Assembly: GCA_902783375.1 (NCBI GenBank)
Contig: CACZQN010000031.1
Location: forward strand, 1-64,000
DNA length: 64,000 nucleotides
Reading direction: 5' to 3'
Source: an uncultured Lachnospiraceae bacterium
GTDB taxonomy: Bacteria; Bacillota; Clostridia; Lachnospirales; Lachnospiraceae
Below the pieces are notes generated by a model, which was not told where the DNA came from, ran no database searches, and worked only from the letters and a program-made list of their open reading frames with translations. Shown in pieces: positions 37,839-47,596 of the stretch (positions are counted from its first letter, which is position 1; each line of letters starts with the position of its first letter). A program made the translations under genes and the position numbers.

Positions 37839-37847
37839 TGCTATACT
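37839..37847 (+). promoter_or_regulatory. Extended -10 promoter of the SH3/glucosaminidase gene
   Basis: TGC-TATACT, preceded by no good -35 box. The leader (75 bases) contains a GGGTAACT-GGGG-AGTTACACCC hairpin at 37852-37873. Confidence 0.5.
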
Positions 37848-37922
37848 AAGTGGGTAACTGGGGAGTTACACCCTGTGATCGGAAGATCAGAGAGGAAGCC
37901 ATACGGAAAGAAGGATTGAATC

Positions 37923-40900
37923 TTGAAACATAAAAAAAGAATTGCTGTAGTATTACTTGCTTCGATGGTGATCAGCGGGCTGTCAGGCGTTCCGTCAAAG
38001 ACAGTGCCGGCACCGGTCGGAGCCATCACGGTTTATGCGGCGGAGAAGACGGCGACGGTGAATGTCGAGACGCTGAATGTCAGAACCGGTCCGGGAACCA
38101 ACTATGACAGGCTGACGGTGAACGGGGCCTATGCCTACCTCCGGGAAGGAGAGACGGCAAAGGTGCTCGGTGAGCAGTCCGGCTGGTACGAGATCGAGTT
38201 CACATTCGGCGGAAGCACCCAGAAGGGCTTTGTCCTCGGGGAGTATGTCACGGTGAAGGAAGAGAGCACCGGGACATCTTCCGGAAGCACTTCCGGATCG
38301 GGTTCCACATCCGGAAGCGGAAGCACCTCCGGATCCGGTTCTACTTCCGGAAGCAGCACCGGCACGGGTTCTTCTGGCAATACTTCTTCCGGCTCGTCCA
38401 CTTCGAACGTGAAGTATCTGCCGCTGGCAGTCCCGGCGATCGTGACGACGGACAATCTCCGCGTCAGGACCGGTGCGGGTACCAGTTATGATCAGAAGAC
38501 GGTTGACGGGAAGGCGGTTACCCTGAAGGAGGGACAGGAAGTCACCATCTACGGGGAAAAGAACGATGCCGACGGCACCCGCTGGTATACGGTCAAGTTT
38601 GTCCTTGACGGTAAGAACCGTGCCGGCTACATCTCCAGCGAGTATGTGAAACTGAAACTTGATACTTCCGTCAAAGCACAGCTCCATAAGAGCAGTGGTG
38701 TCTATGCGAGAAAGAGTCCATATGCAGCGTCGAAGTACATCCTCACAGTGAACGGGAAAAAGGTGAAACTGGAGAATGGAAAGAAGCTGATCATTACCGG
38801 TGAGCGGACGACTGCAAGCGGTGCGAGATGGTACCGCGTGAAGTTCTACGTCGGGAAGAAGCTCTATACCGGTTACGTCCTGACCAAGTATGTCAAGTTC
38901 CGCCAGACAGAGGCGACAGAGAGTACCTCCGGCAGCTCCGGTACCACGACAGAGCCTGGAACAACAACGGATCCGGGTACCACAACCGATCCGGGTACGA
39001 CAACGGATCCGGGAACAACGACAGATCCGGGTACTACAACCGATCCTGGAACAACGACGGATCCGGGTACCACAACCGATCCTGGAACCACAACGGACCC
39101 GGGTACGACAACCGATCCTGGAACGACGACAGATCCGGGCACCACAACCGATCCTGGAACCACCACGGATCCGGGCACCACAACCGATCCTGGAACCACA
39201 ACCGATCCGGGTACAACAACACCGGAAGTTCCTGAGAAAACCGATGAAGAGATCGCAGCAGAGGATGCTGCCTTCAAGCGTCAGGTCGCAACGATCAACA
39301 GCACGGCGCAGGTCTTCATCCGGAACGCTCCTTCCGATACAGCCGATATTCTGGTCGATCCGTACGGCAGTGTCTACCGCCTGAACAGCGGGCAGAGCGT
39401 GACTGCATGCGAGCGGACAACCGTTTCCGGCAAGAAATGGTATTTGATTTATTATACGGTAACAGACAGCCAGGGGAACCCGGTGAATGGGGCCGGTTAC
39501 GTTTCTGAAGACGTGATCGAACTCACGGGACAGCTGGTCAGTCAGTCACAATCAACGGAGGTCTTGGACGATTCAGCGTTCAAGACCTACCTTTTATCTC
39601 AGGGTTTTCCGGAAAGTTATGTGGAACCGCTGATGAAGCTGCATCAGGCACATCCGACCTGGCAGTTCCAGGCATTTCAGACCGGCATCCGCTTCGAGGA
39701 TGCACTTGACGGTGAGGATGTGGTCGGGAAGAATGTCCTGCCGAATTCCAAGACCCTTTCCTGGAAGTCGATGGAGAAAGGTGCGTACAACTGGGCAACC
39801 GACACCTTCATCATCCAGGACGGGACGAGCTGGGTGCAGGCATCCAGAGCAGCCATCGCCTATCTGATGGATCCGCGGAATTTCCTCGACGAGAACGGCA
39901 TCTACCAGTTTGAACTGCTTTCCTATCATCCGGAGTACCAGACGGCGAACGGCGTACAGGGAATCATTGCAAATTCCCCGATGAGCGGGGCGTCTTTCCG
40001 GAAGACCGCTTCAGATGGGACGACCGTTACCTGCAGCTATGCAGATGCGATCATGATGGCTGCCATGTATTCCGGCGTCAGTCCGTACCATCTGGCAAGC
40101 CGGATCAAGCAGGAAGTCGGCGGCAGCCTGAGTTTCTCCAACAGCGCAACGGGAACGGTTGCCGGATATGAGGGACTCTATAATTTCTACAACATCGGCG
40201 CGAATTCCATGCCGGGTTCCGGCGCGGTCATTGCAGGTCTCCGTTTTGCAAAGAACGGAAGCGCGAACGACCTTCCGTTCGGCGTCAGTACATTTAACAA
40301 ATACATCAAGATCCCGTGGGATAACCGCTACGATGCGATTGTCGGCGGTGCAGCCTACATCGGCAGCCAGTACATCGCAAGAGGGCAGAACACCATCTAT
40401 CTCGAGAAGTTCAATGTGACCGGTAAGTCCAACTACGAGCACCAGTATATGACGAATGTCGAAGTCGGCCGGAGTGAGTCCCTGAAGACGAAGCAGGCCT
40501 ACCAGAACATCGGCGAGTGCCCGGTGGTCTTTTCGATCCCGGTCTATCTGGAGATGCCGGAGACGGCAGTGCCGGTTCCGGGCACCATCAAGCATCCGAA
40601 CAACTGGCTGAAGATGGTGAACGTGACAGGCGGAAAGCTTGACCGTAAGTTTGATCCTTCCTTGACCGAGGGCTATGTCATCACGCCGGAGGCCGGTGCG
40701 ACAGAGATCCAGATCAGCGGAACAACGGTGGTTTCCTCTGCAACGGTGCTGGGAGCCGGAACGTATTTCGTGACGGAATCCGAGCGCGAGATCGCCCTGA
40801 TGGTGCAGGCGGAGAACGGTGATATCCGTCAGTACACCTTTACTCTCGGTGCGCAGGTCCAGCCTGCCGAGGAGGTCCCGGAAGAGACGGGCACGAACGC

Positions 40901-40934
40901 GGATGAGACAGGATCCACCGGAAGCAGCAACTGA
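37923..40934 (+). CDS. Secreted multi-SH3 glucosaminidase-type wall hydrolase
   Basis: 1003 residues. TTG start, fixed by AAGGA seven bases upstream and by the signal peptide that follows it (KHKKR, hydrophobic core, cleavage near VYAAE). Domains in order: bacterial SH3 (about 40-110), a Ser/Gly-rich linker, two more SH3 (about 170-240 and 245-325), fifteen TTTDPG-type hexapeptides (341-430), a fourth SH3 (about 460-535), an endo-N-acetylglucosaminidase-like catalytic region (about 555-880; YLLSQGFPESYVEPLMKLHQ, SRIKQEVGGS, NFYNIGA) and a short beta domain. It probably cuts glycan strands while the SH3 units hold the wall. The stop overlaps a CTGAACAGTTAC motif. Confidence 0.88.
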   Translation: MKHKKRIAVVLLASMVISGLSGVPSKTVPAPVGAITVYAAEKTATVNVETLNVRTGPGTNYDRLTVNGAYAYLREGETAKVLGEQSGWYEIEFTFGGSTQKGFVLGEYVTVKEESTGTSSGSTSGSGSTSGSGSTSGSGSTSGSSTGTGSSGNTSSGSSTSNVKYLPLAVPAIVTTDNLRVRTGAGTSYDQKTVDGKAVTLKEGQEVTIYGEKNDADGTRWYTVKFVLDGKNRAGYISSEYVKLKLDTSVKAQLHKSSGVYARKSPYAASKYILTVNGKKVKLENGKKLIITGERTTASGARWYRVKFYVGKKLYTGYVLTKYVKFRQTEATESTSGSSGTTTEPGTTTDPGTTTDPGTTTDPGTTTDPGTTTDPGTTTDPGTTTDPGTTTDPGTTTDPGTTTDPGTTTDPGTTTDPGTTTDPGTTTDPGTTTPEVPEKTDEEIAAEDAAFKRQVATINSTAQVFIRNAPSDTADILVDPYGSVYRLNSGQSVTACERTTVSGKKWYLIYYTVTDSQGNPVNGAGYVSEDVIELTGQLVSQSQSTEVLDDSAFKTYLLSQGFPESYVEPLMKLHQAHPTWQFQAFQTGIRFEDALDGEDVVGKNVLPNSKTLSWKSMEKGAYNWATDTFIIQDGTSWVQASRAAIAYLMDPRNFLDENGIYQFELLSYHPEYQTANGVQGIIANSPMSGASFRKTASDGTTVTCSYADAIMMAAMYSGVSPYHLASRIKQEVGGSLSFSNSATGTVAGYEGLYNFYNIGANSMPGSGAVIAGLRFAKNGSANDLPFGVSTFNKYIKIPWDNRYDAIVGGAAYIGSQYIARGQNTIYLEKFNVTGKSNYEHQYMTNVEVGRSESLKTKQAYQNIGECPVVFSIPVYLEMPETAVPVPGTIKHPNNWLKMVNVTGGKLDRKFDPSLTEGYVITPEAGATEIQISGTTVVSSATVLGAGTYFVTESEREIALMVQAENGDIRQYTFTLGAQVQPAEEVPEETGTNADETGSTGSSN
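38943..39212 (+). repeat. Fifteen 18-bp tandem repeats coding TTTDPG
   Basis: One TTTEPG and fourteen TTTDPG units, 18 bp each, without interruption. Third-codon positions vary between units (GAT/GAC, CCG/CCT, GGT/GGA/GGC) while the protein stays constant, so selection keeps the peptide. Confidence 0.95.
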
Positions 40935-40942
40935 ACAGTTAC
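40931..40942 (-). repeat. Partial copy of the dispersed motif at a stop codon
   Basis: CTGAACAGTTAC; its TGA is the stop codon of the SH3/glucosaminidase gene. It is the same half motif as at 22936, 32155 and 34711. Confidence 0.5.
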
Positions 40943-40967
40943 TACCAGAGAAGGAATTTGAATATTC

Positions 40968-43421
40968 ATGGACAAATATACAGATAGTGCCAGACGGGCA
41001 CTTGAGATTGCAATTCAGACAGCGACAGAGAAGTTCCGCGGCTATATCGGGACGGAACATCTGCTGGTCGGTCTCCTTTCCGTGGAGGGAACAGCCAGAA
41101 CCGTGCTTGCGCAGCATGATGTGACGGAGAATGCGGTTCTCGATCTGCTGACGGGGATGTTCCGCTCTGCGAGACTGGAAGTAGCGGAGCCGGGGAAGAT
41201 GTCCCCGCGGGTACGGAACGTCCTTGCCGTGGCAAAACTGGAAGCGAACAGGGTCGGAAGAACCGGGGAGACGGCAGTCGGGACAGAGCACCTGCTGCTC
41301 GCCATGCTGCGGGAGAGAGACTGTGTCGCCGTGCGGATTCTTGTGACGCTTGGCGTGAATCTTCAGAAGCTTTATATCGATCTGATGATCGCCCTCGGCA
41401 TGAATCCGGGACAGGCGAGAAGTGATCTGGAGAATACCATCCGGGTGAACCGGGGAGAGACGAAGAGCAATACGCCGACCCTCGACCAGTATTCGAGAGA
41501 CCTGACCGTGCAGGCAAAAGAGGGGAAGATCGACCCGGTCATCGGAAGGAACCAGGAGATCAACCGTGTGATCCAGATCCTGTCGCGCCGGACCAAGAAC
41601 AACCCGTGCCTCATCGGAGAACCGGGTGTCGGAAAGACAGCGGTAGCGGAAGGCCTTGCCCAGAAGATCGTGGAGGGGGATGTGCCGGAGACGATCAAGG
41701 ACAAGCGGGTTGTGACACTCGATATCTCCGGGATGGTGGCAGGATCCAAGTACCGCGGAGAATTTGAAGAAAGAATCAAGAAAGTCATCGCAGAAGTCAT
41801 CAACGATGGCAATGTGCTCCTGTTCATCGATGAGATCCATACCATCATCGGGGCCGGCAGTGCGGAGGGATCGCTCGATGCGTCGAACATCCTGAAACCG
41901 TCGCTTGCAAGAGGTGAGATGCAGGTTCTCGGTGCAACGACAAGAGAAGAGTACAGAAAATACATCGAAAAAGATGCTGCCCTGGAGCGCAGATTCCAGC
42001 CGGTGGTCGTGGAAGAACCGACCGAAGAAGAGGCACTTGCCATCCTCACCGGGCTTCGCTCCCGCTATGAGGAGTTCCACCAGGTCCAGATTACGGACGA
42101 CGCGCTGAAGGCGGCCGTCCATCTGTCGGCGCGCTATATCAGCGACCGCTTCCTGCCGGATAAGGCCATCGATCTGATGGATGAAGCGGCATCCAAGGTG
42201 CGCCTTGCCGGATATACCGAGCATCCGGAGCTCCGGGAGTTGAAGGAAAAGCTCCGGCTGTTAGAGACGGAAAAGGTGGAAGCCATCCGGAAAGAGGCCT
42301 ACGAGGAAGCCAGCCAGAAGAAACAGCAGCAGAAGGAGATCGAGGCGGAGATAGCCGTCCTGGAAGAGGAGAACGCGGCAAAGGAAAAAGAGACCATCAA
42401 GGTTGTAGGCGAAGAAGATATCGCCGGTGTTGTTGCCGGCTGGACCAAGATTCCGGTCAATAAACTGCAGGAAGAAGAGTCGGAGCGTCTCCGGAATATG
42501 GAGAAGATCCTCCATGCAAGAGTGGTTGGCCAGGATGATGCCGTGAGCGCCGTTGCGAAGGCGATCAGAAGAGGCAGAGTCGGTCTGAAGGATCCGGAGC
42601 ATCCGATCGGATCGTTCCTGTTCCTCGGCCCTACCGGTGTCGGAAAGACGGAGCTGTCGAAGGCACTGGCTGAGGCGATGTTCGGCTCCGAGAATTCGCT
42701 GATCCGGGTCGATATGTCCGAATATATGGAGAAGCAGAGCGTCTCGAAGATGATCGGTTCGCCTCCGGGATATGTCGGCTACGATGAGGGCGGCCAGCTC
42801 TCCGAAAAGGTCAGACAGAATCCGTACTCGGTCATTCTGTTTGATGAGATTGAAAAAGCACATCCGGATGTCTTCAACATCCTGCTGCAGGTGATGGACG
42901 ACGGAAGAATTACCGATTCCCAGGGAAGAACGGTTTCGTTCAAGAACACGATCATCATCATGACTTCGAATGCCGGTGCAAACCGGATCATCACACCGAA
43001 GAAGCTTGGCTTCGGCGGCGGAGAGGACGTGGATGCGGATTATGAACGGATGAAGGAAGGCGTGATGGAAGAAGTGCGCCGGATCTTCAAGCCGGAATTC
43101 CTGAACAGAATTGATGAGATCAGCGTCTTCCATCTCCTGACCGATGACGACCTGCGCCAGATCGTCAAGATTCTGACGGTGAATCTTGTGAAGCGTGCGA
43201 AGGAACAGATGGGAATCGATCTGAAGTTCACGGATGCGGCGATCACCACTCTTGCAAAGCAGGGGGCAGACAAGAATTACGGCGCAAGACCGCTGAAGCG
43301 CGCGATTCAGGCGCAGGTGGAAGATATCCTTGCGGAGGAACTGCTGGCTGGAAGAATCAAGGAAGGCAGCTCCGTGACCGTCGGTGTAACAGAAGGAAAG
43401 ATAGAGGTCAGAAATGCCTAA
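40968..43421 (+). CDS. clpC: ATP-dependent Clp protease ATPase subunit ClpC
   Basis: 817 residues, hexameric AAA+ unfoldase that feeds ClpP. Seen: the N-terminal repeat domain (YIGTEHLLVGLL twice), AAA-1 with GEPGVGKTAVAEG, a middle coiled coil with a UVR-like Glu/Lys-rich part (about 420-470), AAA-2 with GPTGVGKTELSK, and the VDMSEYMEK and GFGGG parts near the ClpP loop. The usual ctsR-mcsA-mcsB genes are not upstream. radA overlaps its end by eight bases. Confidence 0.97.
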   Translation: MDKYTDSARRALEIAIQTATEKFRGYIGTEHLLVGLLSVEGTARTVLAQHDVTENAVLDLLTGMFRSARLEVAEPGKMSPRVRNVLAVAKLEANRVGRTGETAVGTEHLLLAMLRERDCVAVRILVTLGVNLQKLYIDLMIALGMNPGQARSDLENTIRVNRGETKSNTPTLDQYSRDLTVQAKEGKIDPVIGRNQEINRVIQILSRRTKNNPCLIGEPGVGKTAVAEGLAQKIVEGDVPETIKDKRVVTLDISGMVAGSKYRGEFEERIKKVIAEVINDGNVLLFIDEIHTIIGAGSAEGSLDASNILKPSLARGEMQVLGATTREEYRKYIEKDAALERRFQPVVVEEPTEEEALAILTGLRSRYEEFHQVQITDDALKAAVHLSARYISDRFLPDKAIDLMDEAASKVRLAGYTEHPELRELKEKLRLLETEKVEAIRKEAYEEASQKKQQQKEIEAEIAVLEEENAAKEKETIKVVGEEDIAGVVAGWTKIPVNKLQEEESERLRNMEKILHARVVGQDDAVSAVAKAIRRGRVGLKDPEHPIGSFLFLGPTGVGKTELSKALAEAMFGSENSLIRVDMSEYMEKQSVSKMIGSPPGYVGYDEGGQLSEKVRQNPYSVILFDEIEKAHPDVFNILLQVMDDGRITDSQGRTVSFKNTIIIMTSNAGANRIITPKKLGFGGGEDVDADYERMKEGVMEEVRRIFKPEFLNRIDEISVFHLLTDDDLRQIVKILTVNLVKRAKEQMGIDLKFTDAAITTLAKQGADKNYGARPLKRAIQAQVEDILAEELLAGRIKEGSSVTVGVTEGKIEVRNA

Positions 43422-44844
43422 GGCAAAAAGCCTGTTTTTCTGTAAAGAATGTGGTTTTGAATCTGCAAAATGGCTCGGACAGTGTCCTTCCTGCAAGGAA
43501 TGGAATACTTTTGTCGAAGCGCCTGCCGCAAGGACTGCGTCTTCCGGCGGCAGGAGCGCCGGCGGAAGAGGGAATGGCGCCAGAGGCATCTCCGGTGCAG
43601 TCCAGACCGGTGCCGGTGCTGCCGGCCGTGTGCAGAAGCTATCCGAGATCTCCCTGTTTCAGGATGAACGCTATCATACCGGGATCGGGGAGCTGGACCG
43701 GGTTCTCGGCGGCGGGATCGTGAAGGATTCGCTGGTCCTGGTTGGCGGTGATCCCGGCATCGGGAAATCGACCCTGCTGCTGCAGATGATGCAGAAGCTT
43801 TCAAGGGACGGGCTGCAGGTCCTCTATGTCTCCGGAGAGGAGTCCCTGACCCAGATCCGGATGCGGGCTGACCGAATCGGATCGTCCGATACCGACCTGA
43901 ATCTGCTCGCGGAGACAGACCTCGATCTGATTCTCGCGGCGATTGAAGAGACAAAGCCGGCCGTAGTGGTCATCGACTCGATCCAGACCATGTTCGCTCC
44001 GGATGTGGATGCGGCTCCCGGAAGCATCAGCCAGGTGCGGGAAGTGACTTCAGCCCTGCTGCGTCTTGCGAAGACGATGAAGATTTCCATCTTTATCGTC
44101 GGCCATGTCACCAAGGAAGGAACCGTTGCAGGGCCCAGGATGCTGGAGCACATGGTGGACACCGTCCTTTATTTTGAGGGCGAAAAGGTGGCCTCCTACC
44201 GGATTCTCCGGGCGGCCAAGAACCGGTTTGGTTCCACGAATGAGGTCGGCGTCTTTGATATGCAGCAGGAAGGTCTGGTGGAGGTGATGAACCCCTCCGA
44301 ATATATGCTGGCGGGGATGCCGGAATCCGCACCGGGTTCCATCATTGCCTGTACGGTAGAAGGAACCAGACCGATCATGGTGGAAGTGCAGGCGCTGGTC
44401 TGCCAGACGAATTTCAATCTGCCGAGAAGAACGGCGGCGGGGACCGATTACAACCGGGTGAATCTGCTGATGGCGGTGCTGGAGAAGCGTCTGGGACTGT
44501 CCCTTGGCAGCTGTGATGCCTATGTGAATATTGCGGGCGGGATGCGGGTCAGCGAACCTGCACTGGACCTGGCGATCGTTGCGGCGATCATGTCGAGCTA
44601 CCGGAACCGCGAGACAGCGGACAAGGTGATTGCCTTCGGCGAGGTCGGCCTCACCGGGGAGATCCGCGGCGTCAACATGGCAAAGGCAAGGATCGATGAG
44701 GCAGTGAAGATGCACCTGCCGCTGCTCATTCTGCCGGCTGTCAACGCGAAAGGCCTTCCGGGAGCGATCCCGTGGCCGGATGGGAGCGGGGAGATGAGAC
44801 TGATGGGGATCCGGAATGTTGCGGATCTCAGAGAACTGCTGTAA
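43414..44844 (+). CDS. radA: DNA repair protein RadA
   Basis: 476 residues. N-terminal zinc finger C10-x2-C13 and C24-x2-C27, RecA-like ATPase with GGDPGIGKSTLL, the RadA signature KNRFG, and a Lon-like C-terminal domain. It drives branch migration in recombination. An extra Gly/Ala/Ser-rich linker sits at about 45-70 after the finger. clpC-radA is a conserved Firmicutes pair. Confidence 0.97.
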   Translation: MPKAKSLFFCKECGFESAKWLGQCPSCKEWNTFVEAPAARTASSGGRSAGGRGNGARGISGAVQTGAGAAGRVQKLSEISLFQDERYHTGIGELDRVLGGGIVKDSLVLVGGDPGIGKSTLLLQMMQKLSRDGLQVLYVSGEESLTQIRMRADRIGSSDTDLNLLAETDLDLILAAIEETKPAVVVIDSIQTMFAPDVDAAPGSISQVREVTSALLRLAKTMKISIFIVGHVTKEGTVAGPRMLEHMVDTVLYFEGEKVASYRILRAAKNRFGSTNEVGVFDMQQEGLVEVMNPSEYMLAGMPESAPGSIIACTVEGTRPIMVEVQALVCQTNFNLPRRTAAGTDYNRVNLLMAVLEKRLGLSLGSCDAYVNIAGGMRVSEPALDLAIVAAIMSSYRNRETADKVIAFGEVGLTGEIRGVNMAKARIDEAVKMHLPLLILPAVNAKGLPGAIPWPDGSGEMRLMGIRNVADLRELL

Positions 44845-44871
44845 AGAAGGAACAAAGGAGTTTCAGGATAT

Positions 44872-46890
44872 ATGGGTAAAACACTGATCCTGACGGAAAA
44901 ACCATCCGTCGCCGGCGAATATGCGGATATTCTGCATGTCGGTGTCAGACGGAACGGTTTTTATGAAAATGATCAGTATGTCATTACATGGTGTGTCGGC
45001 CACCTGATCGAGATGTGCTATCCGGAGGCATACGACATCCGCTATAAGAAGTGGAACCTGGCGGATCTGCCGTTTCTGCCGGAGAAGTATCAGTATGCGG
45101 TGATCGACAACGTCAAAAAGCAGTACGAGATTGTGCATGGTTTCATGCAGTCGCCGAATATCGACAAGATTCTCTATGCCGGCGACTCCGGACGGGAAGG
45201 AGAGGTCATCATCGAACTGATCCGGAACTACGGCGGCGTGCGGGAAGGCATCGAGGAGCGCCGTGTGTGGATCGACTCCTGTACGGAGGAAGAGATCACC
45301 CGCGGGATCCGGGAGGCGAAGCCGATCGAAGCCTATGATGACCTGGCGCAGGCCGGCATCATGCGTGGCATCGAAGACTATGCGATGGGTATCAATTTTT
45401 CAAGAGCCCTGAGTGTGAAATACGGCAATCTGCTGAACCAGACGGCCGGGACCAAGAAATACAAGGCGATAGCGATCGGCCGCGTCATGACCTGCGTGCT
45501 GGGCATGGTGGTCAGAAGAGAGCGGGAGATCCGCAACTTCGTCGAGACACCGTTCTACCGGGTCCTCGGGACACTGTCCCCGGAGCAGAGCGGAACGGAG
45601 GAAGGGGAGCGGTTCTCGTTCGAGGGCGAATGGCGCGTCAGCGAGGACAGCAAATATTTTGCATCGCCGCTGCTTTACAGTGAGAAGGGATTCCGAAAAA
45701 AAGAGGATGCAGAGAACCTCATCCGGGAGATCGGCGGCCCGGTCGAGAATGGTGTGCCGGCGCTTTCGATGCTGCTTGAGAAGAAGGAGAAGGGTACCGA
45801 GAAGAAGCGGGCACCGCTGCTCTTTAATCTGGCAGAACTGCAGGCCGAGTGTACAAAGCGGTTCAAGATCAGTCCGGATGAAACCCTTGCAGCCGCACAG
45901 GCTCTCTATGAAGGGAAACTGACCACCTATCCGAGAACGGATGCCCGTGTGCTGACGACAGCCATTGCGGGCGAGATCACAAAGAATCTATCCGGGCTCT
46001 ACCGCTATCAGCCGGTGAAGGATTACGTTCTGAAGATCCGGGATGAGAAGCTATACACAGGGCTTGCGAAGACGCAGTACGTGGACGACAGCAAGGTGAC
46101 GGACCACTATGCGATCATTCCGACCGGGAATGTCGAAAACCTTTCCCGGATGAGCGATCTGAACAAGAAGATCTATGACCTGATCGTGAGGCGGTTCCTG
46201 TCGATCTTCTATCCGCCGGCAGTCTATGAGAAGGTCAATCTGACCCTCGCAGTTCCGGGGGCGGTGACCGAGTCCGGACAGAAGACCGAGCGTTTCTATG
46301 CATCGGTCCGGGTGCTGAAGGAGAAAGGTTATCTGGAGATTGCCGGTGTCGGGGACAATGCCTCCGGTGCCGATGACGAGAAGAAACTGGCGTATTTCTC
46401 TTCTCTTCGGAAAGGAGCAAAGATACCGGTGCAGGCATTTACCATCAAGGAAGGTAAGACATCGCCGCCGAAGCGCTATACCTCCGGTTCGATGATCCTG
46501 GCGATGGAGAATGCAGGTCAGCTGATCGAGGATGAAGAACTGCGCGCCCAGATCAAGGGAGCGGGGATCGGGACCAGTGCCACGAGAGCCGGCATCATAG
46601 AGAAACTGGTGAATATCGGCTATCTTGGCCTGAACAAGAAGACACAGGTGCTGACACCGAAGCCATTTGGCGAGATGGTGTTTGAAGTCGCCAGCCTGAC
46701 GCTGCCGTCCATGCTGAATCCTGAGATGACAGCCAGCTGGGAGAAGGGTCTTGCGGGTGTGGAATCCGGGACGATTACGCCGGAGCATTACCGCCAGACG
46801 CTTGAGAATTATGTGAGAAAATACACCGATAATATCAAAAACCGCGATCTCACCGGGGTGATCCGGGAGCGGATCCGGGCGATCGGATAA
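44872..46890 (+). CDS. topB: Type IA DNA topoisomerase (topoisomerase III-like)
   Basis: 672 residues. Relaxes or decatenates DNA through a Tyr-5'-phosphate. Toprim motif is AGDSGREGEVII: the usual D-x-D-R-E-G-E reads D-S-G-R-E-G-E, as in a branch of Firmicutes TopB and mobile-element TopB proteins. Active Tyr353 lies in TYPRTDARVL, followed by DHYAIIPTG. No C-terminal zinc finger. It lies 27 bases after radA with AAGGAG. Some related proteins are encoded by integrative elements, but nothing mobile surrounds this one. Confidence 0.92.
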   Translation: MGKTLILTEKPSVAGEYADILHVGVRRNGFYENDQYVITWCVGHLIEMCYPEAYDIRYKKWNLADLPFLPEKYQYAVIDNVKKQYEIVHGFMQSPNIDKILYAGDSGREGEVIIELIRNYGGVREGIEERRVWIDSCTEEEITRGIREAKPIEAYDDLAQAGIMRGIEDYAMGINFSRALSVKYGNLLNQTAGTKKYKAIAIGRVMTCVLGMVVRREREIRNFVETPFYRVLGTLSPEQSGTEEGERFSFEGEWRVSEDSKYFASPLLYSEKGFRKKEDAENLIREIGGPVENGVPALSMLLEKKEKGTEKKRAPLLFNLAELQAECTKRFKISPDETLAAAQALYEGKLTTYPRTDARVLTTAIAGEITKNLSGLYRYQPVKDYVLKIRDEKLYTGLAKTQYVDDSKVTDHYAIIPTGNVENLSRMSDLNKKIYDLIVRRFLSIFYPPAVYEKVNLTLAVPGAVTESGQKTERFYASVRVLKEKGYLEIAGVGDNASGADDEKKLAYFSSLRKGAKIPVQAFTIKEGKTSPPKRYTSGSMILAMENAGQLIEDEELRAQIKGAGIGTSATRAGIIEKLVNIGYLGLNKKTQVLTPKPFGEMVFEVASLTLPSMLNPEMTASWEKGLAGVESGTITPEHYRQTLENYVRKYTDNIKNRDLTGVIRERIRAIG

Positions 46891-46905
46891 GGGAGGATGA
46901 TAACG

Positions 46906-47571
46906 ATGGCTGATCAGATCAGAATCAAAGATCTTTTCGATCTGACAGGGACGCAGATGGAGGCATACCTGTCACAGTTTGAATATCCATGGGAAGCGCT
47001 CTCCGGCATCGGCGAGGCGATTCTCGCCTGTGGAAAGATGCTTCCGGAAGCGGAGTATGATCATCCGGAAGAGGATATCTGGATTGCAAAAAGTGCAAAG
47101 ATCGCGAAGCTTGCAACGATTACAGGACCCTGCATCATCGGGCCGGAAACGGAAGTACGCCCGGGTGCCTTCATCCGGGGGAATGCATGGGTCGGCGACC
47201 ACTGCGTGGTCGGAAATTCCACGGAGCTGAAGAATGTGATTCTGGTGAGCCACGTGCAGGCACCACACTACAACTATGTGGGCGACTCGATCTTCGGAAA
47301 AGGCTCCCACACCGGTGCCGGCGCGATCACCAGCAACGTGAAGGGGGACAAGAAACCGGTTGTGATTCACGGGGAGATCGACTATGAGACCGGAAGAAAG
47401 AAGATCGGTGCGTTTCTCGGAGACGGCGCAGAAGTCGGCTGCAATACGGTCATGAACCCGGGATCGATTCTCGGAAAGAATGTCCAGGTCTATCCGCTGT
47501 CGATGGTGCGCGGCGTCATCAAGGCAAACAGCATCTATAAAAAACAGGGCGAGATCGCCGAGAAGCACTGA
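46906..47571 (+). CDS. Left-handed beta-helix protein, GlmU-like
   Basis: 221 residues. Hexapeptide repeats run from about residue 60 to 200 ([LIV]-G-x4 turns: IIGPETEVRPGAFIRG, VVGNSTELKN, GAGAITSNVKGDKK), like the acetyltransferase half of GlmU. There is no pyrophosphorylase domain, although such proteins are often named UDP-GlcNAc pyrophosphorylase. Reaction unknown; acetyl or acyl transfer is plausible. ATG 46906 has GGGAGG nine bases upstream. Confidence 0.8.
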   Translation: MADQIRIKDLFDLTGTQMEAYLSQFEYPWEALSGIGEAILACGKMLPEAEYDHPEEDIWIAKSAKIAKLATITGPCIIGPETEVRPGAFIRGNAWVGDHCVVGNSTELKNVILVSHVQAPHYNYVGDSIFGKGSHTGAGAITSNVKGDKKPVVIHGEIDYETGRKKIGAFLGDGAEVGCNTVMNPGSILGKNVQVYPLSMVRGVIKANSIYKKQGEIAEKH

Positions 47572-47596
47572 GGGCAGCCCGGAGGGAGGATGGAAG

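Noticed and set aside
38943..39212. CRISPR-like array
   Set aside because: The 18-bp units are directly joined without spacers and code a protein linker.
38873..39277. Repetitive VVVPGS protein on the minus strand
   Set aside because: It is the antisense reading of the TTTDPG repeats, whose codon variation follows the plus-strand frame.
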